Source: Leptolyngbya sp. Heron Island J
GTDB taxonomy: Bacteria > Cyanobacteriota > Cyanobacteriia > Phormidesmidales > Phormidesmidaceae
Assembly (NCBI RefSeq): GCF_000482245.1
Contig: NZ_AWNH01000060.1
Coordinates: forward strand, 62,001 to 126,000
Direction: 5' to 3'
DNA length: 64,000 nt
Shown: positions 9,339-19,564 of the stretch, one piece after another
Layout: the number at the start of each line of letters is the position of its first letter
How positions within the stretch are numbered: position 1 is the first letter of the stretch
Notes under the pieces: model-generated
Databases searched by the model: none
What the model saw: only the letters and a program-made list of their open reading frames with translations
What the model was told of the DNA's origin: nothing
Made by a program: the position numbers and the translations under genes

Positions 9339-11213
9339 TTAGACGGCTACAACACGCTTTTTAAGGGGTTGTTCCACTGGTTTTAGCGGCGTCTTAAGAT
9401 CGATGGGCTGCATGAGAAAAACAATGAGCGGATACCGTTTGGGTAGCTCACGTCGCACGAAATGACGAACTTCTTCTTCTAAGCGCGATCTCAACCCGTC
9501 CCATCTCACTGTGGTTTGACTCCCTGAAGTATCAATAACCTCGCTCCAGCGGTTTCTCAAACCAGATATCACTACCTGATGGATTTTTCCTTCCCAATCA
9601 GTTTGTGAATGCTTCGTCACGACGCCCCGCAGATGGACCGCAGGCGGTGCCAATAATTTGCCATTGCCATCGACAGTTGCCGAAATCGTGATGATACCGT
9701 CTTCTGCCAATTGCTGACGTTCTTTCAAGACTGTACGTCCGACAATGCCATTGCGAGACGAATCTACCAATTCAATACCCGACGAAACTTTACCAGCAAT
9801 TCGGATACCCTGCTCATTATCAACAGCCACGATATCGCCATTTTGAATGACTACCATGTGCTCGGCTGGGACTCCCATGCTTTGAGCTGTTGCTGCGTGC
9901 TTGACCAACATCCGGTGTTCACCATGAACGGGCAAAAAATACTTCGGACGAGTTAGAGCCAGCATCAGCTTTTGATCTTCCTGGGCTCCGTGGCCAGAAA
10001 CATGCAACCCTCGCTGTTTGCCATATATCACATTGGCTCCCTGAGCCATCAGCTTGTCAATAGTATTGACAACCGCAATGGTATTACCGGGAATTGGATT
10101 TGCTGAGAAAATAATTGTGTCTCCAGCGCGGACCTTGATTTGGCGATGGGAGCCATTGGCAATGCGGGTGAGGGCTGCCATCGGTTCACCCTGAGACCCT
10201 GTGGTCAAAATCATTGCCTTTTCATCGGGACAGCTATTAAGAGTATTCAGCGGTTTAAATAAATCGTCTGGACACTTGATATAACCTAAGCTGCGGGCGT
10301 GGGCAATCACATTCAGCATCGAGCGCCCCACGACAAATACTGAGCGCTTATGCTTTTGCGCTAGCTCCAATAGCATGTTGACTCGATGGACCGAAGATGC
10401 GAATGTCGTCACCATAAGGCGACCTTTCGCTTCGCTAAAGGCACGGTCAAGATTGGGAAAAACTGAGCGTTCAGAGGGAGTATGACCAGGTACTTCAGCA
10501 TTTGTGGAATCACTGATCAAACATAGAACTCCCTCTTCACCGTAAGCTGCCAAACGCGCTAAATCAAAATACTCGCCATCTACCGGAGTATGGTCAATTT
10601 TAAAGTCGCCTGTGTGGATGACAGTGCCTGCTGGAGTGCGCATAGCTACTGTAAAGCTATCGGCCATGGAGTGAGTGTTACGAATGTACTCCACCACGAA
10701 CGATTCCCCCAGTCTGACAGTGTCTCGGGGCTGTACTGTGCGTAACTCGGTTCGGTCAGCAACACCTGCTTCCTCTAGCTTATCGGCTAACAGAGCCATC
10801 GCCAGTCGGGGACCGTAAATGACGGGAATATCAAACTGCTTAAGGTGAAAAGCAATGCCACCGATATGGTCTTCATGCCCATGGGTGACAATCATCCCCT
10901 TAATCTTATGGTGGTTTTCTCTTAAATAAGTGACATCCGGTAGTACGATGTTGACGCCGTGCATCTCATCGGATGGAAAAGCTAAACCGGCATCCAATAA
11001 GATAATTTCGTCATTGATTTCAAAGACGCAAGTATTTTTGCCAATTTCATGTAGCCCGCCCAGGGGAATGACTTTAAGTGTATTTTTATCCACTTTACTA
11101 TTGGCTTTAGGCTCAGATTTTGGGGCATAACTCCGCACCCTTTGATTGTCAGTCTGAGTGTTGCCTTTTGTAGTAATTCGAGATCGTTGGCTTGTCCGAG
11201 ATCGTTGGCGCAT
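9339..11213 (-). CDS. rnj: Ribonuclease J
   Basis: Metallo-beta-lactamase/beta-CASP nuclease with 5'-3' exonuclease and endonuclease activity in RNA turnover. The 624 residues have the Zn motif H111-G-H113-E-D115-H116, then HTGDFKIDH, the beta-CASP region, and the C-terminal HVSGHGAQED and PVHGEHRML motifs. The N-terminal 45 residues are a basic, disordered extension (RQRSRTSQRSRITTKG) that may contact RNA. It lies last in an asd-dapA-rnj row on the minus strand, upstream of rne-rnhB, so three RNases sit next to each other. Confidence 0.95.
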   Translation of the reverse strand: MRQRSRTSQRSRITTKGNTQTDNQRVRSYAPKSEPKANSKVDKNTLKVIPLGGLHEIGKNTCVFEINDEIILLDAGLAFPSDEMHGVNIVLPDVTYLRENHHKIKGMIVTHGHEDHIGGIAFHLKQFDIPVIYGPRLAMALLADKLEEAGVADRTELRTVQPRDTVRLGESFVVEYIRNTHSMADSFTVAMRTPAGTVIHTGDFKIDHTPVDGEYFDLARLAAYGEEGVLCLISDSTNAEVPGHTPSERSVFPNLDRAFSEAKGRLMVTTFASSVHRVNMLLELAQKHKRSVFVVGRSMLNVIAHARSLGYIKCPDDLFKPLNTLNSCPDEKAMILTTGSQGEPMAALTRIANGSHRQIKVRAGDTIIFSANPIPGNTIAVVNTIDKLMAQGANVIYGKQRGLHVSGHGAQEDQKLMLALTRPKYFLPVHGEHRMLVKHAATAQSMGVPAEHMVVIQNGDIVAVDNEQGIRIAGKVSSGIELVDSSRNGIVGRTVLKERQQLAEDGIITISATVDGNGKLLAPPAVHLRGVVTKHSQTDWEGKIHQVVISGLRNRWSEVIDTSGSQTTVRWDGLRSRLEEEVRHFVRRELPKRYPLIVFLMQPIDLKTPLKPVEQPLKKRVVAV

Positions 11214-11360
11214 AAGTTCCTTAATGAAAAGTCAAAAAAGTGAGTTGTGTAAATTCTTGAAAATGTTTAAGAAGGTTTCTGTAGAAACTAATGATTGGGC
11301 AAAAGCGTATTAATTCTCTGAATATGTGACTACGCCACTAGCGCAAATTTAGTCTCAACT

Positions 11361-12260
11361 CTATACGACTGCTGCTGGTAGCAATTCCAGTTCAGCCATT
11401 AGGTGTTTGAGGTTATCAACCAGGTCAGTTGGTGCTTCACTTAGAGGGGACCGGCAAACGCCGACTGGCCATCCCTGAAGCTGCAGTGCTGCCTTGATCA
11501 ATATGGGATTAGTAGTTGCAAATAGAGCTTTGCACAGTGGCAGTAGCTTGAGATGTATATCCCTTGCAGTAGATACCTGACCAGCTTCATAGGCTTGAAT
11601 CATTTGGTATAACTCATCTCCCACCAGATGGCTAGCAACGCTTACTACACCGATGGCCCCTACTGAAAGCATGGGTAGTGTTAAGGAGTCATCCCCTGAG
11701 TAAATTTCAAATCCAGGCGCTGTCAAACGTCTAATTTCACTGACCTGGTCTAAATCACCACTGGCTTCTTTAACAGCGATGATGTTTGGGATTTCTGCCA
11801 GTTTAGCGACGGTAGATGCTTCTAGATTTTGTCCCGTACGTCCTGGCACGTTGTAAAGCATGATTGGCAGGTTGGGCACAGCAGTTGCGATCGCACTAAA
11901 ATGCGCTTGCAGACCAGCCTGAGGGGGTTTGTTGTAATAAGGCACCACCTGAAGGGTACCGTCTAACCCTAAATCAGCAGCCTTTTGAGTAGCTTCAATA
12001 GCTTCCTTTGTGCTGTTTGAACCAGTACCAGCGACCACCTTTCCCTGACCGTCAACGGCAGCTTTAACTACTTGAAAAAGCTCATATTCCTCTGACCAGC
12101 TGAGGGTTGGAGATTCACCTGTAGTTCCACAAACTACAATAGTGTCAGTGCCATGGCTAACCAAATAAGATGCTAAACGCCGCGCAGACTCATAATCGAC
12201 GGCACCCGCTTGATTAAATGGGGTAATCATTGCCGTGAGTACTCGCCCAAAATATGTCAC
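11361..12260 (-). CDS. dapA: 4-hydroxy-tetrahydrodipicolinate synthase
   Basis: Condenses pyruvate with aspartate semialdehyde in the diaminopimelate/lysine pathway. The 299-residue TIM barrel carries the Schiff-base lysine K164 ([10 protein letters not shown]), Y136 in [10 protein letters not shown] and the GTTGE motif at 45-49. It follows asd, whose product is its substrate, at a gap of 189 bases, and precedes rnj. The order asd-dapA-rnj is conserved in other cyanobacteria. One HIP1 site (11887) is inside the gene. Confidence 0.97.
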   Translation of the reverse strand: MTYFGRVLTAMITPFNQAGAVDYESARRLASYLVSHGTDTIVVCGTTGESPTLSWSEEYELFQVVKAAVDGQGKVVAGTGSNSTKEAIEATQKAADLGLDGTLQVVPYYNKPPQAGLQAHFSAIATAVPNLPIMLYNVPGRTGQNLEASTVAKLAEIPNIIAVKEASGDLDQVSEIRRLTAPGFEIYSGDDSLTLPMLSVGAIGVVSVASHLVGDELYQMIQAYEAGQVSTARDIHLKLLPLCKALFATTNPILIKAALQLQGWPVGVCRSPLSEAPTDLVDNLKHLMAELELLPAAVV

Positions 12261-12449
12261 GTTCTATCTATCCTCGCTACATCACAACCATGTCAAAAAA
12301 ATAAAGACATTGCCTCCAAATAACTAGACATCAGACCATGCTATATAAATGGCCTTCTATAGAGTCTTTTCAAGAACGCTCAAAACGGGCTATTTACAGA
12401 ACCTAGCCGCTGGAGCAAGCGCCTAGCGCACAGGCTGACTTGCAGGATT

Positions 12450-13484
12450 CTAGACAAGAGCCTTAGGTTTAAGGGCCTGTTTGCTAACCAACAGCTCAGC
12501 AATTTGAACGGCATTAAGTGCTGCCCCTTTGCGAATCTGATCACCACTTAGCCAAAGCTCCAGACCGTTCTCATTGGATAGATCACGGCGTACTCGACCA
12601 ACCAACACATCATCTTCGCCACTCGCTTCTATAGGCATCGGAAAGTAGTTTGTTTGCCAATTCTCAACTACTTTGACTCCGGGTGCCGTCTGCAGCAAAG
12701 TCAAAGCTTTTTCAACCGCTAGTGGCTGTTGAAACTCCACATTAATCGCTTCCGAATGAGCTCTGAGGACTGGCACCCGTACACAAGTCGCGCTTATACG
12801 TAGATCAGAAACACCAAAAATTTTACGGGTTTCATTCACCATTTTCATTTCCTCTTGGCAGTATCCCATCTCATTAAGAGGAGAATTATGAGGAAATAAA
12901 TTAAACGCAAGTGGGTAAGGAAAGGCTTCAGTCGGTGGTTCCTGTCCTTGTAAAATTGCTTGAGCCTGCTGCTTAACCTCTTCCATAGCACGTGCCCCAG
13001 CACCACTTGCAGACTGGTAAGTTGCAACCACAATACGTTCAATGGGTTGATACTGATGTAACGGCCAGAGGGCAACGCTCATCAATATAGTCGTGCAATT
13101 AGGATTTGCGATAATTCCCTGGTGTCCTAACGCAGCTGCAGGATTCACCTCAGGTACTACTAGAGGTACTGATGATTCCATTCGAAATGCACTGGAATTA
13201 TCAATTACAACTGCACCTGCTGCTGCGGCTTTGGGTGCCCATTCCTTAGAAACAGAACCACCAGCTGACGCCAGTACTAGGTCGATATCAGCAAAATTTG
13301 CATCACTGATGGCCTTGACTTTCAGCGGCTGCCCACGAAATATAAGCTCTTTCCCTGCCGAACGATGGGAAGCCAAGAGAGACAGCTCTTTGACTGGAAA
13401 ACTACGCTTCTCCAAAAGCTCTAGCAGTTCGGTACCAACGGCACCAGTAGCACCCATGATTGCTACACGATATGCTTCAGGCAA
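12450..13484 (-). CDS. asd: Aspartate-semialdehyde dehydrogenase
   Basis: Reduces aspartyl phosphate to aspartate semialdehyde with NADPH, the branch point to lysine, threonine and methionine. The 344-residue protein has the nucleotide-binding GATGAVG (11-17) and the active-site C130 in NPNCTTI. The start codon is TTG: on the minus strand GGAGGAGG (13494-13501 on the plus strand reads CCTCCTCC) lies 9 bases before TTG and fits the protein family start, whereas no ATG is nearby. It is divergent from tig across 1 kb. Confidence 0.95.
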   Translation of the reverse strand: MPEAYRVAIMGATGAVGTELLELLEKRSFPVKELSLLASHRSAGKELIFRGQPLKVKAISDANFADIDLVLASAGGSVSKEWAPKAAAAGAVVIDNSSAFRMESSVPLVVPEVNPAAALGHQGIIANPNCTTILMSVALWPLHQYQPIERIVVATYQSASGAGARAMEEVKQQAQAILQGQEPPTEAFPYPLAFNLFPHNSPLNEMGYCQEEMKMVNETRKIFGVSDLRISATCVRVPVLRAHSEAINVEFQQPLAVEKALTLLQTAPGVKVVENWQTNYFPMPIEASGEDDVLVGRVRRDLSNENGLELWLSGDQIRKGAALNAVQIAELLVSKQALKPKALV

Positions 13485-14514
13485 AAGACTTAACCTCCTC
13501 CATTCAAAACTTTCAGTATAAGTATGAAATCAAAATTAAAAACTAAACATAATGCAACCAAATTTCTGTTGACGGCTTTGACTTAATCGCTAGTGGGTTT
13601 ACGTAAGGTTTAACCGCAACACAGACACTTCTCACTAAATGCCATGCTTGTCATTAATCCAAACAATCAATCAACCATAGCTACCCACGTAACGCACCTA
13701 AGCCAGTAGCAATCCTGAAATGTTAGTAAGTTCTGCACTGAGACGGTCGCGAAGAGTACATACAAGCCTCTTAAGAAAACTAACTGGAGCTATGCCCGTA
13801 CAGCACTCACAGCAACACAACTGGCGGTTTTCAGAAAAAACTTTGCAAAATGACTGTACATATCTACTGGTAAGGATGAATTAACACTTCCTAGAAATTT
13901 CTAGCCAATCTGGACTATTACCCCTAATGAGGCCGCTAGCCCCCTCTTAGTGCCTATGCTGACTAAACACGACTGACATAACAGTAGCGCTTAAAGTTCC
14001 AGTGTGCCACAAAGAGCAAGCAATAGAGACATTTAATCAGCTGATTGTTGAGATATTGACATGATTGGACTAGCCTAGATTTGATATCTATCTGTCAAAT
14101 CCAATACGGCTAGACGTTATTTTGCTGGTCAATTTAACTTAGTCATATTCCAATACCGGTTATTCGGTAGCGAACCACTTTGCCGTCGATTAACTTTCTA
14201 GTACATCTCAATCTTCGAACTGTGAGAGCAAAATTTCTAAACCTCCACCACAAACTCTACAGTTCTGAACAGGAATAATCAGGTACTATAACTAATTGCG
14301 TTGCAGCTAATGCTCTACGCATTAGGATTGTGTGGTCTTTGCATCCCACAATACTCTTCCAGGCAAAGGTTGTGCCGCTGCTTAACTGCAAGATGGCTCC
14401 TGGCTGATGTGTCAAGTTTCTGCCTCCAACTCAAGGGACAAACCTACACATCTGGGCTGTTTGTGGTAGAACTTCCTCTGCATAAACCATTCATAATTAG
14501 AACAGAAATCCCCA
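13485..14514. other. 1.0-kb non-coding region between divergent asd and tig
   Basis: No credible gene: the open frame at 14301-14546 has no family resemblance and overlaps the tig start. The region has two perfect palindromes, CTAGAAATTTCTAG at 13891-13904 and AATCAGCTGATT at 14035-14046. A TATAAC box at 14287-14292 could serve tig with a leader of about 215 nt. The length is large for this otherwise compact window; it may hold promoters for both genes or an unrecognised small RNA. Confidence 0.5.
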
Positions 14515-15876
14515 ATGAAAGTTACCCAGGAAAAATTGCCCGATAGCCAGGTTGGCTTAGAAATTGAAGTTCCTGCAGATGTCTCTAAGCAGACCTATGA
14601 GCAAACGCTGCGTAAGTACATGAAGACAGCGAACATTCCTGGGTTTCGTAAAGGTAAGGTTCCAAGACAGATTTTGGTGCAGCAATTAGGTGCAACGAGG
14701 CTTAAGGCTGCAGCGCTTGAAGAGCTTGTGCAGAATGTGATTGATAAGGCCATTTCTCAAGAAAAAATCGAAGCTTTGGGAAATTATCAGCTGCGTTCCG
14801 GGTTTGAAACCTTAATCGAAGAATTTGAACCAGGTAAATTATTGGTTATTTCAGCCTCAGTGGACGTTCCTCCTCAAGTTCAACTTGAGCGCTATAAGGA
14901 TCTGTCAGTTCAGGCAGAAGAGGTTGTCTATAACGCTGAGCGCATTACCGAAACTTTAGAAAGCTACCAGCAGAACCTGGCTGATCTTGCGCCTGTTGAA
15001 GAGCGGCCAGCCCAAGAGGATGATGTTGCCGTAGTAGATTTTGTCGGTAAAGTTGTCGAGGATGGTAAGGAGCCAGAAGAGTTTGAGGGCGGGAGTGCCA
15101 GCGAATTTCAGGTTGAGGTCAAGGAAGGCCGATTTATCCCAGGATTTGTCGAAGGCATTGTTGGTATGGAGCTTGGTCAGACCAAAGATGTCGACGTCAC
15201 GTTCCCAGAGGACTATCCTCAACCAGAGTTAGCAGGTAAACCAGCTATCTTTACCATTACGCTCAATGATCTAAAGGAGCGAGAACTGCCTGACATTGAT
15301 GATGATTTAGCTCAGGAAGTCAGTGAGTTTGAAACTTTGGAAGAGCTCAGGCAATCCCTAGAAGAGCGCTTTAAGAAAGAGTCCGAGGATGCTACTCAAG
15401 CAAACACAGAAAAAGCCCTCTTAGATGAGCTAGTGACTCATTTGCAAGTGGAAATCCCTAAAACCCTTCTGCAGCGGGAAGTTGACCACATTGTTACTCA
15501 AACAGTCATGCAGCTGTCTAATCAGGGCATTGACATCAATAAATTTTTGACCAAAGAGCTGGTTGAAAATATGCGTGAAAATGCAAAACCTGAAGCGACT
15601 GAACGTTTACGTCGCACTCTAGCTCTGGGAGAAGTCGCAAAGTTAGAGTCCATTAGTGTTGATGAGGAAGCTGTGGCCACTCGCATGAAAGAGATGATGG
15701 CTGAGGTTGATGACCCTAGCAACATTGATCAAGATCGTTTGAAACAGGTCGTTAACGAAGATTTGCTCAAGGAAAAGATTTTGGGTTGGCTGACCGAAAA
15801 TGCAACTGTTGAGCTAGTCCCTGAAGGCACTCTCAATACAGAAAAAGACGGCGAGACGGATGCTGAAGAGGAATAG
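14515..15876 (+). CDS. tig: Trigger factor
   Basis: Ribosome-bound chaperone and peptidyl-prolyl isomerase acting on nascent chains. The 453 residues have the N-terminal ribosome-binding domain with the signature GFRKGKVPRQI near residue 45, the FKBP-type PPIase domain (about 165-250, DVAVVDFVGKVVEDG and GFVEGIVGMELGQTKD), and the C-terminal helical cradle. The acidic tail (EKDGETDAEEE) is common. It heads the tig-clpP-clpX set conserved across bacteria. Confidence 0.96.
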   Translation: MKVTQEKLPDSQVGLEIEVPADVSKQTYEQTLRKYMKTANIPGFRKGKVPRQILVQQLGATRLKAAALEELVQNVIDKAISQEKIEALGNYQLRSGFETLIEEFEPGKLLVISASVDVPPQVQLERYKDLSVQAEEVVYNAERITETLESYQQNLADLAPVEERPAQEDDVAVVDFVGKVVEDGKEPEEFEGGSASEFQVEVKEGRFIPGFVEGIVGMELGQTKDVDVTFPEDYPQPELAGKPAIFTITLNDLKERELPDIDDDLAQEVSEFETLEELRQSLEERFKKESEDATQANTEKALLDELVTHLQVEIPKTLLQREVDHIVTQTVMQLSNQGIDINKFLTKELVENMRENAKPEATERLRRTLALGEVAKLESISVDEEAVATRMKEMMAEVDDPSNIDQDRLKQVVNEDLLKEKILGWLTENATVELVPEGTLNTEKDGETDAEEE

Positions 15877-16139
15877 TTGAGTAGACTCGCGGGCTATTTA
15901 CCCTGAATGGGCCTGTTGAGGATGTCTGCTAAAAGCTTAAACCGATCAAATTTTTTTGGAGACAAAAGGTAGCTGTGGTCAGGCGTTGCTGCCTGGAGAA
16001 GGGGTTGCTTAGGTATTCATTGCTAAAGTTAGCCCAAGGATTTCAAAAAAACCTAACTAGTTACTGTTGAAATTGGTCGGTTTTCGCTAGAGTATGGGGG
16101 CTACTCCTTGCACGTGTCTTAGTGAAGGGATAGGGCATA

Positions 16140-16862
16140 ATGTATAGAGACCCTTTATATCGATACATGTATTCATCAATGTCTCATCTTTACCACAGTG
16201 CGATGGTGCCAGACTTGTCTGGTCATGTACTGTCTGCTGACGCTGGCGGAGCGAGCAACATGCTACCGGTGGTTTTAGAGCAGTCTGGTCGGGGTGAACG
16301 TGCTTTTGATATTTATTCGCGCCTACTGAGGGAGCGTATCGTATTTCTGGGTAGTGGTGTGGATGATACTCTGGCAGACTCGATTGTGGCTCAGCTGCTT
16401 TATTTGGATGCTGAAGATCCCGAGAAAGATGTCCAGATTTATATAAATTCTCCTGGTGGATCGATCACAGCAGGTATGGCTATCTACGATACGATGCAGC
16501 AAATTCGTCCAGATGTTGTGACCATCTGTTTTGGATTAGCTGCTAGCATGGGGGCGTTTTTGCTGTCTGGTGGGGCCAAAGGCAAGCGTATGGCTTTGCC
16601 GAGTTCTCGCATTATGATTCATCAGCCTCTGGGCGGCGCTCAGGGACAAGCTGTCGATATTGAAATTCAAGCTCGGGAAATTCTTTATTTGAAGCAGCGC
16701 TTGAATGAGCTATTGGCTAACCACACTGGTCAGCCTTTAGAAAGAATTGCAGAGGACACTGAGCGTGATTTCTTCATGTCTGCAGCTGAGGCTGCTGATT
16801 ATGGATTGATTGATACTGTGATTTCTCGTGATGCTGCTGCCGATTTAATGTCAACGCACTAG
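16140..16862 (+). CDS. clpP: ATP-dependent Clp protease proteolytic subunit
   Basis: Serine protease subunit that forms the ClpP barrel. The catalytic triad is visible: S136 (LAASMGAF), H151 (MIHQPLGG) and an Asp in AEDTERD (about 196). At 240 residues it is about 40 longer than typical ClpP; the part matching other ClpPs begins near residue 41 ([20 protein letters not shown]). I keep the upstream ATG because AAGGGA precedes it; ATGs at residues 14, 22 and 41 are alternatives. The extension could be a propeptide. clpX follows after 12 bases. Confidence 0.93.
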   Translation: MYRDPLYRYMYSSMSHLYHSAMVPDLSGHVLSADAGGASNMLPVVLEQSGRGERAFDIYSRLLRERIVFLGSGVDDTLADSIVAQLLYLDAEDPEKDVQIYINSPGGSITAGMAIYDTMQQIRPDVVTICFGLAASMGAFLLSGGAKGKRMALPSSRIMIHQPLGGAQGQAVDIEIQAREILYLKQRLNELLANHTGQPLERIAEDTERDFFMSAAEAADYGLIDTVISRDAAADLMSTH

Positions 16863-16874
16863 GTTAGGGCCGAT

Positions 16875-18221
16875 ATGTCTAAGTATGACTCCCATCTTAA
16901 ATGTTCCTTTTGCGGTAAGTCTCAGGAGCAAGTGCGAAAGCTAATTGCTGGTCCAGGAGTTTATATCTGTGATGAGTGTGTTGATCTATGCAATGAGATT
17001 CTAGATGAAGAATTATTTGACTCTAGTTCTGCAGTAGCTCCTCCTACCCCTCGACGAGAACAGCAGCCCGAGCGCGGGCGTAAGTCCCCGTCACATATTT
17101 CCCTGAATCAGATTCCTAAGCCTCGTGATATCAAAGCATACTTGGATGAGCATGTCATTGGCCAAAACGAAGCTAAGAAGGTTCTTTCTGTCGCAGTTTA
17201 TAATCATTACAAACGGTTAAGCTATGTTCAATCAGGAGGAGACCCTGGCGAAGACAGCGTAGAACTGCAAAAGTCTAATATTTTGCTTATCGGTCCAACT
17301 GGTTCAGGAAAGACCTTGCTGGCTCAGACTTTAGCGAAAATTTTAGATGTCCCGTTTGCTGTAGCTGATGCAACTACGCTCACTGAAGCAGGCTACGTTG
17401 GTGAAGATGTAGAAAACATTTTATTGAGACTGCTGCAAGTGGCCGATCTCGATGTTGAAGAGGCCCAGCGAGGTATTATCTACATCGATGAAATTGATAA
17501 AATTGCGCGTAAAAGTGAGAATCCATCAATTACACGAGATGTTTCTGGTGAAGGAGTACAGCAGGCCCTGTTAAAGATGCTAGAGGGAACTGTTGCTAAT
17601 GTTCCTCCTCAGGGTGGGCGAAAACATCCTTACCAGGACTGTATTCAAATTGATACAAGCAATATTTTATTTATTTGCGGTGGTGCATTTGTTGGCTTAG
17701 AGAAGATTATTGAGCAACGTATCGGTAAAAAATCGATGGGATTTGTTCAAGGAGCTGGTGAACCCCAAACTCAATTTAATCGCGATAAGCGAACGGCTGA
17801 TGTGTTGAAAAATTTAGAGGCTGATGACATTGTTAAATTTGGGATGATTCCTGAGTTTATTGGTCGGATTCCAGCTATTTCCGTACTCAACCCGTTAGAT
17901 GAAGAAGCTTTGATGGCGATCTTGACAGAGCCTAAAAATGCTCTAGTTAAGCAGTTCCAGAAGCTGATGCTTATGGATAATGTCAGCTTGGAATTTAAAC
18001 CGGATGCTATCCGCGCTATTGCTCAAGAAGGGTATCGACGTAAGACTGGCGCACGAGCGCTTCGCAGCATTATTGAAGAAATTATGCTAGATGTGATGTA
18101 CGAGCTGCCTTCAAGAAAAGATATGAAGCGCTTTCAAATCACTCGCGAAATGGTGGAAAAACGCTCTACCGCTGAGCTGCTGTTGCATCCTTCTTCCTTG
18201 CCTAAACCAGAATCTGCTTAA
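16875..18221 (+). CDS. clpX: Clp protease ATP-binding subunit ClpX
   Basis: AAA+ unfoldase feeding substrates, including ssrA-tagged proteins, to ClpP. The 448-residue protein has the N-terminal C4 zinc-binding domain (C10, C13, C32, C35), Walker A GPTGSGKT, Walker [11 protein letters not shown], the pore motif GYVGEDVE and the C-terminal D2-type small domain with [11 protein letters not shown]. It sits 12 bases after clpP, so it is co-transcribed with it. smpB, the partner of the ssrA tagging system, is 4 kb away in the same window. Confidence 0.97.
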   Translation: MSKYDSHLKCSFCGKSQEQVRKLIAGPGVYICDECVDLCNEILDEELFDSSSAVAPPTPRREQQPERGRKSPSHISLNQIPKPRDIKAYLDEHVIGQNEAKKVLSVAVYNHYKRLSYVQSGGDPGEDSVELQKSNILLIGPTGSGKTLLAQTLAKILDVPFAVADATTLTEAGYVGEDVENILLRLLQVADLDVEEAQRGIIYIDEIDKIARKSENPSITRDVSGEGVQQALLKMLEGTVANVPPQGGRKHPYQDCIQIDTSNILFICGGAFVGLEKIIEQRIGKKSMGFVQGAGEPQTQFNRDKRTADVLKNLEADDIVKFGMIPEFIGRIPAISVLNPLDEEALMAILTEPKNALVKQFQKLMLMDNVSLEFKPDAIRAIAQEGYRRKTGARALRSIIEEIMLDVMYELPSRKDMKRFQITREMVEKRSTAELLLHPSSLPKPESA

Positions 18222-18293
18222 TTAAAACCAGTGATTATCCTGGGTTGATATCCCTAAGTGTCACCCTATATGGGGTGTGGTTATTGTTTGGGG

Positions 18294-19133
18294 ATGGATA
18301 TGGCTTACATCGATCTCAATGGGGTTGCTCATTACTATGAGTGGGTTTGTGATGGTCCCACTGGAAATCGGCCAACGCTAGTCTTTCTGCATGGTTGGGG
18401 GGGGTCAGCCCGTTATTGGGAAAGCACGGCCGAGGCGATGAAGTATGATTTTGACTGTCTTCTATATGATTTGCGTGGATTTGGTAGATCGGCAGCGGCT
18501 GTTAATACAACAGCTGATTTAGGATCACTAGAAAGCTTTGCCAAGGATCTAGACCAATTACTGACTGGCTTAAAGCAGGAGCGCGTATTTATCAGTGCCC
18601 ATTCTATGGGAGCTTCGGTAGCACTCTATTTTCTCAATTGTTTTTCTCAGCGAGTTAGTAAAGCAATTCTTACGTGCAATGGCTCTTTTGAATATGATGA
18701 ACGTGCTTTCAAGGCATTTCATCAATTTGGTAGCTATGTAGTGATGTTTCGCCCATCATGGTTGGCGCACGTGCCATTGGCACCTCAGCTGTTTATGTCA
18801 CGATTCCTAAAAGGGCAGATTCCCTATGCTGATAAAAAAAACTTTCTTGACGATTTTTTGCAAGCTGATATGGCGACGGCCCTTGGCACATTAAAAGCCT
18901 CGGTGAGTAAGCATGCTACAGAAACGATGCCTCAAGTATTTGCTGCCATTGATGTGCCTACGCTGATGGTATCTGGGCAATACGACAAAATTACCCCTGC
19001 TGAGCTGGGACGTCAAGCAGCATCCTTGAGCCCAAAGATTGACTACGTGGAAGTGCCGGAGACTGGGCATTTTCCCATGTTGGAAGATGCAGATACTTAT
19101 CTATCGATAGTCAAATCTTTTCTGAGCCAATGA
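18294..19133 (+). CDS. Alpha/beta hydrolase
   Basis: Alpha/beta-hydrolase fold enzyme of about 279 residues with unknown substrate. Seen: the HGWGGSARYW oxyanion segment, the nucleophile elbow in SAHSMGAS, an acidic residue in SGQYDKITP and the catalytic His in TGHFPML. These match the family of small esterases and lactonases. The start is uncertain: ATGs at 18294 and 18300, and a GTG at 18258; the GGGG before 18300 favours one of the two ATGs. It follows clpX by about 70 bases and may be read from the same transcript. Confidence 0.85.
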   Translation: MDMAYIDLNGVAHYYEWVCDGPTGNRPTLVFLHGWGGSARYWESTAEAMKYDFDCLLYDLRGFGRSAAAVNTTADLGSLESFAKDLDQLLTGLKQERVFISAHSMGASVALYFLNCFSQRVSKAILTCNGSFEYDERAFKAFHQFGSYVVMFRPSWLAHVPLAPQLFMSRFLKGQIPYADKKNFLDDFLQADMATALGTLKASVSKHATETMPQVFAAIDVPTLMVSGQYDKITPAELGRQAASLSPKIDYVEVPETGHFPMLEDADTYLSIVKSFLSQ

Positions 19134-19564
19134 CCAGGTAAAAGCTAGGCTTCTAGTAGCTAAGACCAATAACACTCACAGAAAGGTTACGAAAGGTGTT
19201 TGAGTTGGTCTAAATCCTTGTATTTCTTTTAAAGGAAAAGTTACATACACCAAGCTTGATGGGAATGCTGAGTACGAGCTTGTTCTATTGTGCTGCTGAT
19301 AAAGAGGGCTAAAACTTTGACTGCTATTTAAACTGTTAGTTACAATCCTAGACTGCGTGTGAGGTCTGAAATGCACTCTACTGAGTGCATTAGAGAAAGT
19401 CTGGAGCGAGGTAAGGTTTGAAACAGCCAAGAGTGAATATACGGAGTCTCTCGGGAAATTCATAGACCGAGTCCCGTAATCCAACGATGGTGTGCTTAAG
19501 TCAACATCCCGACAATGTACTTAAATCACGATTTAACGCCCTGACACAGGATATTTAGCACACT
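19134..19564 (+). other. Non-coding region upstream of sigF with a 9-bp hairpin
   Basis: 431 bases with no convincing gene; the minus-strand frame 19176-19484 has no family likeness. A perfect hairpin AATGCACTC (19370-19378), tetraloop TACT, GAGTGCATT (19383-19391) lies about 175 bases before sigF. It could be a protein-binding site or an RNA element in the sigF leader. Confidence 0.4.

Noticed and set aside
14301-14546. 81-codon frame before tig
   Set aside because: Cys- and Leu-rich, overlaps the tig start in another frame, no domain seen.
19176-19484. 102-codon minus-strand frame before sigF
   Set aside because: Low-complexity Ser/Phe/Thr-rich sequence across the presumed sigF control region; no likeness to a protein family.
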